Shown: one piece after another, positions 54,641 to 64,000 of the stretch
How the letters are laid out: each line of letters begins with the position of its first letter
Numbering within the stretch: the stretch's first letter is position 1
NCBI RefSeq assembly: GCF_019598945.1
Contig: NZ_CP080598.1
Coordinates: forward strand, 744,001 to 808,000
Length of the DNA stretch: 64,000 nucleotides
Direction of reading: 5' to 3'
Source of the DNA: Sphaerospermopsis torques-reginae ITEP-024
Lineage (GTDB): Bacteria; Cyanobacteriota; Cyanobacteriia; Cyanobacteriales; Nostocaceae
Notes under the pieces: generated by a model
The model's database searches: none
What the model was told of the DNA's origin: nothing
The model's input: only the letters and a program-made list of their open reading frames with translations
Position numbers and translations under genes: made by a program

Positions 54641-54809
54641 TTAATTTTTCGTTTTTGAATTTTTTACTTTGCTTTTTTTTCAACTCAGCTTCCCTGAGTC
54701 ATTTTGTGCTTTTAGTCTAAAGTCCAGATTCCAGGTAAAAACGCCGGGGGCAATATTCCCAAGCATTCAAATAAGCTAAGGGTAAATAATCTTCATTCAT
54801 TTGATTAAT

Positions 54810-56311
54810 CCCACATTCCGCACTTCAATTTGTAGTACATACACAAGTATCATAAGCAGCATAAAGGGTTAAATATAAATACGCAGTCCAGAAAGTAAAA
54901 GTATAGACATTAATTGCCATTTGACTACTAAATAGAAATTCATAGGGCATAGAGAATAAATTCAGGAAAAAATGAGAGAATAAGACTGAATTAAATAAAA
55001 ATGCCTTCATATTATGAATTACCAAAAAGAAGAAATTGAGAGTAAAAACATAGATCACTTAGGAATAATCGCAGGAATAATAGATGAGATAGGAATAGTA
55101 GAAAAAATCAACGAGATATTTTCAATAGATATCAGAGAGAAAGTAAATACAGGAGAAGTAGTCAAAGCAATTATTCTCAATGGACTAGGCTTTGTATCAA
55201 GACCACTATATTTATTCCCAGATTTCTTGAAAGATAAAGCCGTAGAACATCTAATAGGAGCAGGGATAAAAGCAGAAGATTTAAATGACGATAAAATAGG
55301 CAGAGTAATGGATAAGCTATACAAATATGGCTTAACTAAATTATTCTTAATAATTGCCTTAGAAGTAAAGTTCAGAGAGAAAAAAATCAGACTTAAATAA
55401 ACTAGCAAAAAAAATCCAAGAGGAGTTATTAAAAGCTAACAAACAAGTAGCGAAATTAGAACAGGAAGAATTGTCCGATAAATCTTTGACCGAATTAAAA
55501 GTCAAAGAAATAACAACCAAATTAAAATATCATCAAATATGCGAGTGGGAAATTACTGAAACCAATAAAGGGAAAACAACAGTTTATAGAGTGAAATGTA
55601 AATTAAGAGAAAATCAGGAGTTAATTACACAACAACAAAACTCTTGTGGCAGATTTATTTTAGCCACCAATATTTTGGATACACAGGAGTTAGAGTCAGA
55701 AGAAATCCTCAAAATATATAAAGAACAACAATCTACAGAAAGAGGATTTAGATTTATCAAAGACCCGTTATTTTTCGCGGATAGTCTATTTGTCAAAAAT
55801 CCTGAAAGAGTAGAGACAATGATGATGTTAATGGCATTATGTCTTTTGGTTTATAATTTAGGACAAAGACAATTAAGAATGTCATTGAAAGCACAAAAAG
55901 CTACAGTTAAAAATCAACTGAATAAACCCACAGAATCTCCCACATTAAGATGGATATTTCAATGTTTTCAAGGTATTCATCTTTTGATGACACAAGGATT
56001 TCAACGAATTCTTAACTTAACGGAGTCGCATTGTCATATCTTGCAATTCCTACCTACTACTTGTCAAAAATATTATTTATTATCTTAGGTTTCCTCTCTA
56101 TTTTTACTATTTAATTGGTTATCTTTTTGATAACTGATTCCACACCTTGAATTAAATATTGTTTTTGAAATAGCTTTTAAACACCAATAAAGGCTTTACT
56201 TTGTGTGTCCATAATTTTGTTTTACATTGATACGTAATTGTTCAAACCCTAAGTTTTAATTGACTGTCAATGTAGTTAAATTATGCTACTTTTTGAAGTG
56301 CGGAATGTGGG
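54810..56311. mobile_element. Decayed IS1634-like element with 19-bp inverted ends
   Basis: CCCACATTCCGCACTTCAA at 54810-54828 and its exact reverse complement at 56293-56311 bound about 1.5 kb. It contains a DUF4277/IS1634 transposase with a large internal deletion and frame break. A small element with the same ends lies at 57732-57910. Confidence 0.88.
55014..56088 (+). pseudogene. IS1634-family transposase, internally deleted
   Basis: The first frame (55014-55400) encodes the DUF4277 N-terminal domain (IDHLGIIAGIIDEIGIVEKI, AIILNGLGFVSRPLYLFPDF). The catalytic middle is missing. The second frame (55471-56088) encodes the C-terminal part with STERGFRFIKDPLFFADSLF and LMALCLLVYNLGQRQLR. A frameshift at about 55395-55410 separates them. 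Two of the three catalytic acidic residues are probably lost. Confidence 0.88.
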
Positions 56312-56321
56312 TTATAATTAT

Positions 56322-56386
56322 GAAACTCTTGTGGGGTGGGCATCTTGCCCGCCAATCATGTACCTCATTACAAAGGAAAGTGCTGT
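56322..56386. repeat. Partial copy of the TACCTCA palindromic element
   Basis: ATGAAACTCTTGTGGGG, GGGCATCTTGCCCGCC and GTACCTCATTACAAAGG up to GTGCTGTA align with the reverse complement of the element at 62431-62537. The left part is missing and begins next to the IS1634-like end. The core GGGCATCTTGCCCGC also occurs near 18146. Confidence 0.6.
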
Positions 56387-56559
56387 ATCTAGGTTTTACA
56401 TTTATTCAGCATCCCATATTTAGTCATCTTTAGATGACTTTAGCTATGAGACTGGGAATTAATTCCCAGGCGGGACTAAACGCCTACGGAATGTTAATAC
56501 CCAAGGCTGCAAGTTGTTCGTTTATCCAATTTGTGGCTGTGGTTTCGTCAGTTTCACAA

Positions 56560-57591
<1,032 letters not shown>

Positions 57592-57599
57592 TTAATTAT

Positions 57600-57642
57600 T
57601 GGGCATTGGGCATTGGGCATTGGGCATTGGGCATTGGGCATT
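57600..57642. repeat. GGCATTG heptad array
   Basis: Six uniform tandem units of GGCATTG, upstream of the obgE start on its coding strand (as CCAATGC). Confidence 0.92.
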
Positions 57643-57731
57643 GAAAATTAGCTATTAGTTGTCTTTTCGGGTCTTCATTACATATTATGCTAGATTGCGT
57701 TCACAAAAACCATAAAACCCTTATGATATAA

Positions 57732-57910
57732 CCCACATTCCGCACTTCGCTTTGTAATACATTAAGATTACGAAAATTGGGGTTAATGGTGGTTGAATAG
57801 GGATCGCCGAAGGGCTATAATTCATACGTTTAAATACTGAATAATATCAACATTTTTTGTAAAATTTATCGAAGTATTAACGTAGTACGTTTTGAAGTGC
57901 GGAAAGTCGG
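57732..57910. mobile_element. MITE related to the IS1634-like element
   Basis: A 179-bp non-coding element. CCCACATTCCGCACTTC at the left and GAAGTGCGGAAAGTCGG at the right are inverted with 15 of 17 matches. The left 30 bp closely follow the left end of the IS at 54810. It could have been moved in trans by such a transposase. Confidence 0.82.
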
Positions 57911-57989
57911 AAATATAATTAATGCTGAGAATACCAAATGACAAATAATTAGTTAATGTAGATTTGTTAAGCCATTATTAATAGCCACC

Positions 57990-58451
57990 ATGTCTATCAA
58001 AGTTGGAGATACTGCACCTGATTTTAGTCTACCCTCTCAAGACGGTTCTACCGTCAGTTTAAAGGATTTTCGCGACAAAAAGGCTGTCGTCCTTTACTTT
58101 TATCCTAAAGACGACACCCCTGGATGTACTGCGGAATCTTGCGCTTTCCGAGATCAATATGAAGTATTTAAAGCTGCTGGTGCTGAAGTCATCGGCGTAA
58201 GTGGTGACTCTAGCGAATCTCATCAGAAGTTTGCAGCCAAGTACAATTTACCTTTTACACTGGTGAGTGATAAAGGCGACAATGTTAGAAAACAATATGG
58301 TGCAACTACCGCTTTTGGTTTTATCCCCGGCCGGGTAACTTACGTAATAGACCAAAACGGCATTGTTCAATATGTGTTTGATTCCATGTTTAACTTTAAA
58401 GGTCACGTTGAGGAAACCTTGAAAAGGTTACAACAGTTGGCTGCAAGGTGA
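57990..58451 (+). CDS. bcp: Thiol peroxidase Bcp/PrxQ
   Basis: PrxQ reduces hydrogen peroxide and alkyl hydroperoxides with thioredoxin as donor. The 153-residue protein has [20 protein letters not shown] at the start and the active site [20 protein letters not shown], where the first cysteine is peroxidatic and the one five residues later resolves it (atypical 2-Cys). It is monocistronic, between a MITE and a heptad element. Confidence 0.95.
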   Translation: MSIKVGDTAPDFSLPSQDGSTVSLKDFRDKKAVVLYFYPKDDTPGCTAESCAFRDQYEVFKAAGAEVIGVSGDSSESHQKFAAKYNLPFTLVSDKGDNVRKQYGATTAFGFIPGRVTYVIDQNGIVQYVFDSMFNFKGHVEETLKRLQQLAAR

Positions 58452-58470
58452 TTTGGTGATTGGTGATACA

Positions 58471-58592
58471 ATTTTGGATTTTGGATTTTGGATTTTGGAT
58501 TTTGGATTGTATTTCATGCACTCCAATCTAAAAGGGTGTTTGAAATGATACACCATCAGCGACTTTTAAAACATCCTCTAAAATCTAAAATC
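58471..58592. repeat. Heptad-bounded inverted element (ATTTTGG / CTAAAAT)
   Basis: A left arm of five ATTTTGG units (58471-58508) and a right arm of CTAAAAT units (58578-58592) around a 70-bp unique centre. The layout matches the mobile element at 54221-54410. I see no target duplication. Confidence 0.75.
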
Positions 58593-58639
58593 TTGTCCCA
58601 GTCCCCAATCCCCAATCACCAGTCGCCAATCACCAGAAA

Positions 58640-59281
58640 TCAAACTTTAGACTTTTCTGGTACAGCAACGTTGGCGGTTTTGCCGTTCTTACCGTTAGTT
58701 TGTCCGTTAGTGTTAGGGTTGCGGGGTTGAATCACACCATAGCCGCCGTGGTTACGTTCGTAAATAACATTAATTTCCCCGGTTTCGGCGTTACGGAACA
58801 TATAAAAGTCGTGTCCTACTAGTTGCAGTTGTTCTTGCGCTTCTGCAACTGTCATCGGAGGCATGGAAAAATACTTAGTCCTGACTACTTCTCCTGGTAG
58901 TTCAGGAGTGCGATCGCCGATTAAATCTGCTACTGGTTCGGCAACTACGGCTTCATTAGTTGGTATAGGCTGGGTTTTGTGTTCTTGTCTTCTTTCTTTG
59001 TATTTTCGCAGTTGACGGGATATTTTATCAGCAACTAAGTCAATACTTGCATATAAGTTCTCGCTGCTTTCCTCCGCACGGATGACGTTACCATTAGCAT
59101 AAATAGTGACTTCAGCCGCTTGTCTAGTATTAATTCGCGGATTGCGAGCTACACTTAAATGGACATCTACTTCATTCGTAATGTTTTGAAAGTGACTAAC
59201 TGCTTTTTCAATTTTTTGATGCACATATTCTCGAATTGCATCGGTAATTTCAATATTTTTGCCGTGGATGACAAGCTTCAT
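58640..59281 (-). CDS. hpf: Ribosome hibernation promoting factor, long form (LrtA/HPF)
   Basis: Long HPF dimerises 70S ribosomes into inactive 100S particles. In cyanobacteria it was described as the light-repressed LrtA. The N-terminal ribosome-binding domain [20 protein letters not shown], with [20 protein letters not shown], spans about residues 1-100. A basic linker leads to the C-terminal dimerisation domain ([40 protein letters not shown]). At 213 residues it is normal. An untranslated leader is expected in the 200 bp upstream, as reported for lrtA. Confidence 0.95.
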   Translation of the reverse strand: MKLVIHGKNIEITDAIREYVHQKIEKAVSHFQNITNEVDVHLSVARNPRINTRQAAEVTIYANGNVIRAEESSENLYASIDLVADKISRQLRKYKERRQEHKTQPIPTNEAVVAEPVADLIGDRTPELPGEVVRTKYFSMPPMTVAEAQEQLQLVGHDFYMFRNAETGEINVIYERNHGGYGVIQPRNPNTNGQTNGKNGKTANVAVPEKSKV

Positions 59282-60021
59282 GTAAACTCTCCCGCTAAAT
59301 ATTTAGCTAAATATTTATTTGATGTGAATGGGTTTTGTATGTACAGAGATTGCGGTAAGGTCTATCACTGCCGCCAATACAAATTCTGAACTGCTTTTAA
59401 TGTAAGGCTTTTGTATTCGGTTCTCAGGTTGTCGCATCTTAACTATAAGTACCTCTAGCTTCGATTTACTTTCTTAAAGACTGGTATCCAATTGCTTGCC
59501 AGGCGATTGGATCTGCAAAGAAAAACTCTCGCTCAATTATTATTAGCTGTTCTGTACCTGCTTTCTCAGTTTAAGCAACTTTTATTTACAATTCTAGAAG
59601 TAGCTCCTTTTGTAATTCTTCTGTTGGCTTGCTATTTCTATATCTTGATTGTGCCAGCCTCAATAGAAGTTTTGATTCTGATCGATGTCAACAACTTCTG
59701 AAGATACCATCAGCCATTGCATTTCTTTTGTTTTGGCGTGATGCTTATTGCAGGTAACTCCTCCTATCACCATTGAGGTTATATATTCAAAGTAGCACTT
59801 TTTTGTGGATAAAGTTTATTTCGTTGACTTTCCTTTAAGATCCTTTGCATTGCTTGACATTTGTTGACCCAATTCTTACTTTTTTGCAACATATATTCAG
59901 AGAATAGGGGACTGGTGATTGGTGATTGGTGATTGGTGACTGGGGGTTATCTCCGCTACTTCCCCTACTTCCCCTACTTCCGCTACATTCTGCCTTCTGC
60001 CTCCTCTCATTGATTTTTTCT
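59282..60021. other. Non-coding region between hpf and lipB
   Basis: About 740 bp. It probably holds the hpf promoter and leader, a GTGATTG heptad run facing pyrimidine-rich CCCTACTT repeats (59905-60005), and the lipB leader. A 69-codon TTG-start frame at 59492 is not convincing. Confidence 0.5.
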
Positions 60022-60696
60022 ATGATCCATACTCATACACATCACAAGCACCGCTGTTTTTTGTATAACAAAGAATTAATGCCTTATGTAGATGCTCTTG
60101 AATGGCAGCGATCGCTACTTAAAGAACGCATCAACAACCCCGATCTCGAAGATGTACTAATTCTGTTGGAACATCCGCCAGTTTACACTTTAGGACAAGG
60201 TGCAAACCCGGAATTTCTCAAATTTGACCTTGACAACAGTGAATATAATGTGCATCGAGTTGAAAGAGGTGGCGAAGTTACTTATCATTGTCCTGGGCAA
60301 CTGGTAGGGTATCCAATCTTAAATCTGCAACGTTATCGTCAAGACTTGCATTGGTACTTGCGCCAACTTGAGGAAGTATTAATTCGTGTTTTAGCAAATT
60401 ATGGTTTACAGGGAGAACGCATTCCTGGTTTTACAGGTGTGTGGTTAGAAGGAAGGAAAGTGGCAGCCATAGGCATTAAAGTTAGTCGTTGGGTGACTAT
60501 GCACGGTTTTTCTTTAAATGTTTGTCCTGATATGACAGGATTTAATCGCATTGTACCCTGTGGTATTACTGATAAGCCTGTTGGCAGTTTAGCAGAATGG
60601 ATTCCCGGTATCAAATGTTTAGAAGTCCGTTCTTGTATAGCTCAGTCATTTTCCGAGGTTTTTGGCGTGGAATTAATAGATTGCCATTATCAATAA
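60022..60696 (+). CDS. lipB: Octanoyltransferase LipB
   Basis: LipB moves octanoate from acyl carrier protein to lipoyl-dependent enzymes such as pyruvate dehydrogenase and the glycine cleavage H protein. The 224-residue enzyme has [16 protein letters not shown], the [20 protein letters not shown] motif, the catalytic lysine in [19 protein letters not shown], and the catalytic cysteine in NRIVPCGI. The frame is open upstream to 59926, but that part is repeat-derived ([11 protein letters not shown]). ATG 60022 is the sensible start. Confidence 0.95.
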   Translation: MIHTHTHHKHRCFLYNKELMPYVDALEWQRSLLKERINNPDLEDVLILLEHPPVYTLGQGANPEFLKFDLDNSEYNVHRVERGGEVTYHCPGQLVGYPILNLQRYRQDLHWYLRQLEEVLIRVLANYGLQGERIPGFTGVWLEGRKVAAIGIKVSRWVTMHGFSLNVCPDMTGFNRIVPCGITDKPVGSLAEWIPGIKCLEVRSCIAQSFSEVFGVELIDCHYQ

Positions 60697-60896
60697 TACA
60701 CTAGCAGTCAGTATTAATGCTATACCAATAGCTAGATAAATAGCATTATAACCATATATTGCTTAATTATTGTATAATAAAATACTGATTATTTAGAGTA
60801 TGTATGATCTCAGTAAAGCTATGGAGAAATTCCATAAATTTTCTGAGAAGATTCTGAGAAGATTATGATCTAGGTTACTTTTAAATTAAAGCAGAA

Positions 60897-62399
60897 ATGG
60901 TAAAATTTTTACTTGGGTGTTGGTTGCGTTGGTGTTTAGTAATAGGTTTAAGTTGCTGCCTATTAGCTAGTTGTAGTGTGAATCCTAGTGTGGGAAAAAC
61001 TCTGCGAGTAGCGACTGAACCAGCATTTCCACCGTTTGAGTTTCAACAGAATGGGGGAGAGTTACAGGGTTTTTCCATTGATTTAATGAAAGCGATCGCA
61101 ACTGCGGCTAATTTCCAGATAGATTTTCAAAGTTTACCTTTTGATGGCATCATTCCCGCACTGCAAGCTAAAACCGTAGATGTGGCTATTAGTTCAATTA
61201 CCATAACTCAAGAAAGGTCAAAAACTGTAGATTTTTCTCGTCCTTATTTTAAAGCTGGGTTAGCGATAGCTATTCGCACAGATAACCAAGAAATTAATAG
61301 TTTTGAAAGTCTACAAAATAAAAAAATCGCCGTTCAAATTGGTACAACAGGAGCAGAAACAGCTAAAACTGTACCTGGGGCGCAAGTGAGCAGTTTTGAT
61401 TCTGCACCGTTAGCATTACAAGAATTACTAAATGGAAATGTAGACGCAGTTATTAACGATGCACCTGTTACATTATACGCCATTAATACAGGTAATCTCC
61501 AAGGAATCAAAGTCATACAACAATTACTCACCGAGGAATTTTACGGAATTGCTACAGCTAAAAATTCCCCTTATTTATCTTTAATCAATCAAGGTTTAAC
61601 AAAAGTATTAAAAACCGGAAATTATCAACAAATTTACCAAAAATGGTTTAAGTCAAAACCGCCAGTATTACCAGAAAAAACACTATTTGCAAATCAAAAC
61701 GCCCCTACTTTAAATTCTTTTAGCTTAATATTGCAATTATTACCGAATTTATTAACTGGTGTTTTGGTGACATTGCAACTAGCAATTATATCAGTTTTCT
61801 TTGGTTTAATTGGTGGTTCATTCATAGGAATTGTTCGCCTTTCGGCAATTAAACCTGTGCAATGGTTAGCCAGGACTTATATAGATTTTTTCCGAGGTAC
61901 ACCTTTATTAGTGCAGATTTTTATGATTTACTTTGGTATACCTGCACTTTTGCAAGAATTGGGTTTTACTTTATCATTAAATCGCCTTGTTGCGGGAGTC
62001 ATGGCTTTAAGTTTAAATAGTGCTGCTTACATTGCAGAAATTGTTAGGGCTGGGATTCAATCAATAGAAATTGGACAAACAGAAGCAGCCAGATCACTGG
62101 GTTTAAATTCTGTACAAACTATGCGTCATGTAATTTTTCCCCAAGCCTTTCGGCGCATGATTCCCCCTTTAGGTAATGAATTTATTAGTTTATTAAAAGA
62201 TACCAGTTTAGTTGCAGTAATTGGTTTTGAAGAACTGTTTAGAAAAGGACAGTTAATAGTTGCAGAAAATTATCGCGCCTTTGAAATTTACGCAGCGGTA
62301 GCGGTGATTTATTTATGTTTAACCTTGGTTTCTTCTCAAGCTGTTAGTCGGTTAGAAGCGTGGATGAATCCGGGAAAAAAGCCAAATGTAAAGATTTAA
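60897..62399 (+). CDS. bgtB: Amino-acid ABC transporter, fused binding protein and permease (BgtB-like)
   Basis: A 500-residue fusion. An N-terminal lipoprotein signal ends in LLASC, followed by a periplasmic binding domain (residues about 35-255) with TEPAFPPFEFQ and VDVAISSITITQERSKTVDF. A permease of the HisMQ type follows from about 275: IDFFRGTPLLVQIFMIYFG and the EAARSLGLNSVQTMRHVIFPQA coupling loop. In Anabaena and Synechocystis such BgtB proteins pair with the ATPase BgtA encoded elsewhere to import basic amino acids and glutamine. No ATPase gene is seen here. A GTA-N9-TAC sequence at 60772-60786 is only a near match to an NtcA site. Confidence 0.88.
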   Translation: MVKFLLGCWLRWCLVIGLSCCLLASCSVNPSVGKTLRVATEPAFPPFEFQQNGGELQGFSIDLMKAIATAANFQIDFQSLPFDGIIPALQAKTVDVAISSITITQERSKTVDFSRPYFKAGLAIAIRTDNQEINSFESLQNKKIAVQIGTTGAETAKTVPGAQVSSFDSAPLALQELLNGNVDAVINDAPVTLYAINTGNLQGIKVIQQLLTEEFYGIATAKNSPYLSLINQGLTKVLKTGNYQQIYQKWFKSKPPVLPEKTLFANQNAPTLNSFSLILQLLPNLLTGVLVTLQLAIISVFFGLIGGSFIGIVRLSAIKPVQWLARTYIDFFRGTPLLVQIFMIYFGIPALLQELGFTLSLNRLVAGVMALSLNSAAYIAEIVRAGIQSIEIGQTEAARSLGLNSVQTMRHVIFPQAFRRMIPPLGNEFISLLKDTSLVAVIGFEELFRKGQLIVAENYRAFEIYAAVAVIYLCLTLVSSQAVSRLEAWMNPGKKPNVKI

Positions 62400-62756
62400 T
62401 AATTGATGAATTATTCAGGAGTCAGGGTAATACAGCCGTTTCCTAAGTTATGAGGTATAAGGCTAACAGGCAGGATGCCTGTTCCACAAGGGTTTTATGA
62501 TTTCCGTTTGTACCTCACTAAGATGAAATATGCTGTAAGTAGAACGACGGGAAAAAACCAAAGTATCTAAAGAAAAGTAAATTAATCTAAAAACCTCTTC
62601 TCTCTTGCATGAGTGCCTCTTGCCTTGTCATAACGACAATTTTTAACGCCTACCTACTTAGTTGTCAGTTGTTACGATTTTTGAAACAAGAAGATGATTT
62701 TCCCTAACTCTAGTCTAAATTAATAAAAAGTTAGGGGTAAACCCGTACACAGGATA
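62400..62756. other. Non-coding region with a palindromic element
   Basis: About 350 bp with a small inverted-repeat element at 62431-62537 (below). The rest is AT-rich with no ORF or clear promoter motif. Confidence 0.5.
62431..62537. mobile_element. Small inverted-repeat element (TACAGC...GAGGTA ends)
   Basis: The left end, TACAGCCGTTTCCTAAGTTA, leads to TGAGGTA. The right end, TACCTCACTAAGATGAAATA, leads to TGCTGTA; together they form imperfect inverted ends. The centre holds a GGCAGGATGCC hairpin followed by TGTTCCAC. A partial reversed copy lies at 56322-56386. Confidence 0.65.
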
Positions 62757-63578
62757 ATGTTCCCAGATATTCGAGACTATCAAATTCTCTTTCTCAGTGT
62801 ATTCCTGATTTTAGGAATTGGCACAAGAGATTGGACATTGCGGCCGGAGTTGATTTTAATTGCGATCGCCACTTGTCTAGTCACACAATGGATATTGTCA
62901 TTATTCATTAGTCATTGGTCATTAGTAACTACCACGGCAAATGACAATAAGTTAACATTTAATTTCCGTAGTTCTTTAATTACTGCTCTGGGACTTAGTT
63001 TACTACTACGGGCTGACCATTGGACAACTATGGTTTTAGCCGCAACAACAGCAATAAGTAGCAAATTTATCTTTAAAATAGGTGATAAACATTTCTTCAA
63101 CCCTGCCAACTTTGGTATTATTTCCGCCTTATCCCTAACTTCTGATGCTTGGGTTTCTCCTGGACAATGGGGAGAAGAATGGTGGTATGGACTATTATTT
63201 TTTGGTACAGGAGGAATGATTTTACAAAAAGTTGGTCGTTGGGACACCACCGCAGCTTTTTTAAGTGCATATTCCCTACTGGAAGCTGTGCGTAATATTT
63301 GGCTAGGTTGGACTTGGGATGTTTATTTACATCGGTTAATGAGTGGTTCTTTAATACTGTTTGCATTATTTATGGTGACAGATCCCCGATCTATTCCTAA
63401 CGCTCCCATCGGTCGTATAATTTGGGCAGTTTGTATTGCCATTTTTACCTTTATTTTGCGGAATTATTTCTTTCTTTCTACCGCAGTTTTTTGGGCTTTA
63501 TTTGTCCTTGCGCCGTTAACTGTTTTCCTAGATATTATTTGGTTTAGTCCGAGATTTTTTTGGCAGCAAGAAAATTAG
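62757..63578 (+). CDS. RnfD/NqrB-family membrane protein
   Basis: A 273-residue polytopic protein with about eight helices, of the NQR2/RnfD/RnfE family. In Rnf and Nqr ion-pumping oxidoreductases this subunit binds FMN covalently on a threonine. Here HFFNPANFGIISALSLTSDA is the best-conserved stretch, and a clear SGAT-type flavin site is not seen. No other rnf or nqr gene lies in the window. The next gene, a DUF2330 protein, may be a partner, since they are 127 bp apart and in the same direction. Confidence 0.82.
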   Translation: MFPDIRDYQILFLSVFLILGIGTRDWTLRPELILIAIATCLVTQWILSLFISHWSLVTTTANDNKLTFNFRSSLITALGLSLLLRADHWTTMVLAATTAISSKFIFKIGDKHFFNPANFGIISALSLTSDAWVSPGQWGEEWWYGLLFFGTGGMILQKVGRWDTTAAFLSAYSLLEAVRNIWLGWTWDVYLHRLMSGSLILFALFMVTDPRSIPNAPIGRIIWAVCIAIFTFILRNYFFLSTAVFWALFVLAPLTVFLDIIWFSPRFFWQQEN

Positions 63579-63639
63579 CAGTTTAGGAAAATGGGGAGCT
63601 AGAGGAGTAGGGGAGGTAGGATAAGTTAATAACCCAATC

Positions 63640-63700
63640 ACCAATCACCAATCACCAATTACCAATTACCAATTACCAATCACCAATTACCAATTACCAA
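63640..63700. repeat. CCAATCA/CCAATTA heptad array
   Basis: About nine tandem units of CCAATCA or CCAATTA end six bases before the start codon at 63706. Confidence 0.9.
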
Positions 63701-63705
63701 AAAAA

Positions 63706-64000
63706 ATGAAAAAATTTCGTTTATTCATTCCCTTAATCATAGCACTTTTAGCTGTTTTATCTTTTGCCCCTACAGCTTTAGCTTTTTGTGGTTTTTATGT
63801 TGCTAAGGCTGATACTAAATTATATAACCAAGCTTCTCAAGTAGTCATGGCGCGAGATGGTAATAAAACAGTATTAACAATGGCTAATGATTTTCAAGGA
63901 GATGTGAAAGATTTTGCAGTTGTCGTACCTGTTCCCACAGTTATCAAAGAGGAACAAGTGCGGGTTGCTCAACCTAATATTGTTGAAAGATTAGATGCTT
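63706..64000 (+). CDS. DUF2330 protein, N-terminal part (runs off the window)
   Basis: The first 98 residues of a secreted protein. MKKFRLFIPLIIALLAVLSF with APTALAFCGFYVAKAD forms a signal peptide, and NQASQVVMARDGNKTVLTMA, FQGDVKDFAVVVPVP and KEEQVRVAQPNIVERLDA match the DUF2330 family. The function is unknown. The start sits six bases after a CCAATTA heptad array with only an A-run between, so no Shine-Dalgarno sequence is present. It is cut by the window end. Confidence 0.88.
   Translation, partial: MKKFRLFIPLIIALLAVLSFAPTALAFCGFYVAKADTKLYNQASQVVMARDGNKTVLTMANDFQGDVKDFAVVVPVPTVIKEEQVRVAQPNIVERLDA

Larger units (their letters stand above)
53628..54727. mobile_element. Decayed IS element, IS701-like, with intact 19-bp ends
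   Basis: Perfect inverted repeats CTGGACTTTAGACTAAAAG (53628-53646) and CTTTTAGTCTAAAGTCCAG (54709-54727) bound 1100 bp. Inside is a transposase gene whose N- and C-terminal parts survive while the DDE core is deleted. A 190-bp heptad-bounded element is inserted at 54221. The element is no longer autonomous. Confidence 0.88.

Noticed and set aside
59492-59701. 69-codon hydrophobic ORF upstream of lipB
   Set aside because: TTG start, no ribosome-binding site, no recognisable family, and it lies in the probable regulatory gap between hpf and lipB.
60772-60786. NtcA binding site upstream of the bgtB-like gene
   Set aside because: The spacing is GTA-N9-TAC, one base more than the required N8, and the distance to a good -10 box is poor.

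Overview
The window is chromosomal DNA from a filamentous, heterocyst-forming cyanobacterium (order Nostocales, close to Anabaena, Nostoc, Dolichospermum or Aphanizomenon). The DNA is AT-rich and carries many HIP1 octamers (GCGATCGC). Intergenic spaces are full of 7-bp tandem repeats of the STRR type known from heterocystous cyanobacteria. Marker genes include kaiABC with a short KaiA, followed by a TolC-type hgdD, a HetP-family protein, isiB flavodoxin, petL, Ycf20 and CPP1-like proteins, a photosystem II S4 protein and a cyanobacterial metallothionein.

Layout. 0.5-2.8 kb: rsmA, ispE and a DUF3082 membrane protein. 2.8-5.2 kb: an AraC-type response regulator and a PAS histidine kinase, both on the minus strand. 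5.2-7.7 kb: a long non-coding stretch, a short HetP-like gene and a divergent trpC paralogue. 7.8-13 kb: a PLP decarboxylase, a two-gene DUF262 plus HEPN cassette (the best candidate for a conflict or defence module here), a small membrane protein, a proline-rich ORF and ychF. 13-21 kb: nurA-like, HAD, alpha/beta hydrolase, isiB with a decayed isiA upstream, aroB, petL and bioB. 21-27.6 kb: GNAT, SelO, glycerate kinase, Ycf20, a lipoprotein, a MoxR relic and a GT39-type transferase. 27.9-36.5 kb: a very large CBS/PAS histidine kinase with degenerate receivers, divergent from kaiA-kaiB-kaiC, then hgdD. 36.8-46.3 kb: conserved cyanobacterial proteins, the S4 protein, an SDR, a frameshifted gene, a DhaM-HPr-EI fusion, a CPP1-like protein, an OmpR-type regulator and a DUF2811 protein. 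47-54 kb: an accessory topA, hisIE, hemL, a metallothionein with an SmtB-like operator, a kinase relic and an M23 peptidase. 53.6-58 kb: two decayed insertion sequences, a MITE related to one of them, obgE and bcp. 58.6-64 kb: hpf, lipB, a bgtB-like binding protein/permease, an RnfD-like protein and the start of a DUF2330 protein.

Most genes are housekeeping or core cyanobacterial functions. The unusual content is the DUF262-HEPN cassette, the genomic decay (isiA, MoxR, kinase, transposases and one frameshift) and the repeats. One 190-bp element bounded by heptad repeats sits in a transposase gene with 5-bp direct repeats and an otherwise continuous reading frame, which suggests that heptad-bounded elements can move. 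Heptad arrays also abut the start codons of many genes. No tRNA, rRNA or CRISPR array was seen. All family assignments come from reading the sequence; no database search was run.
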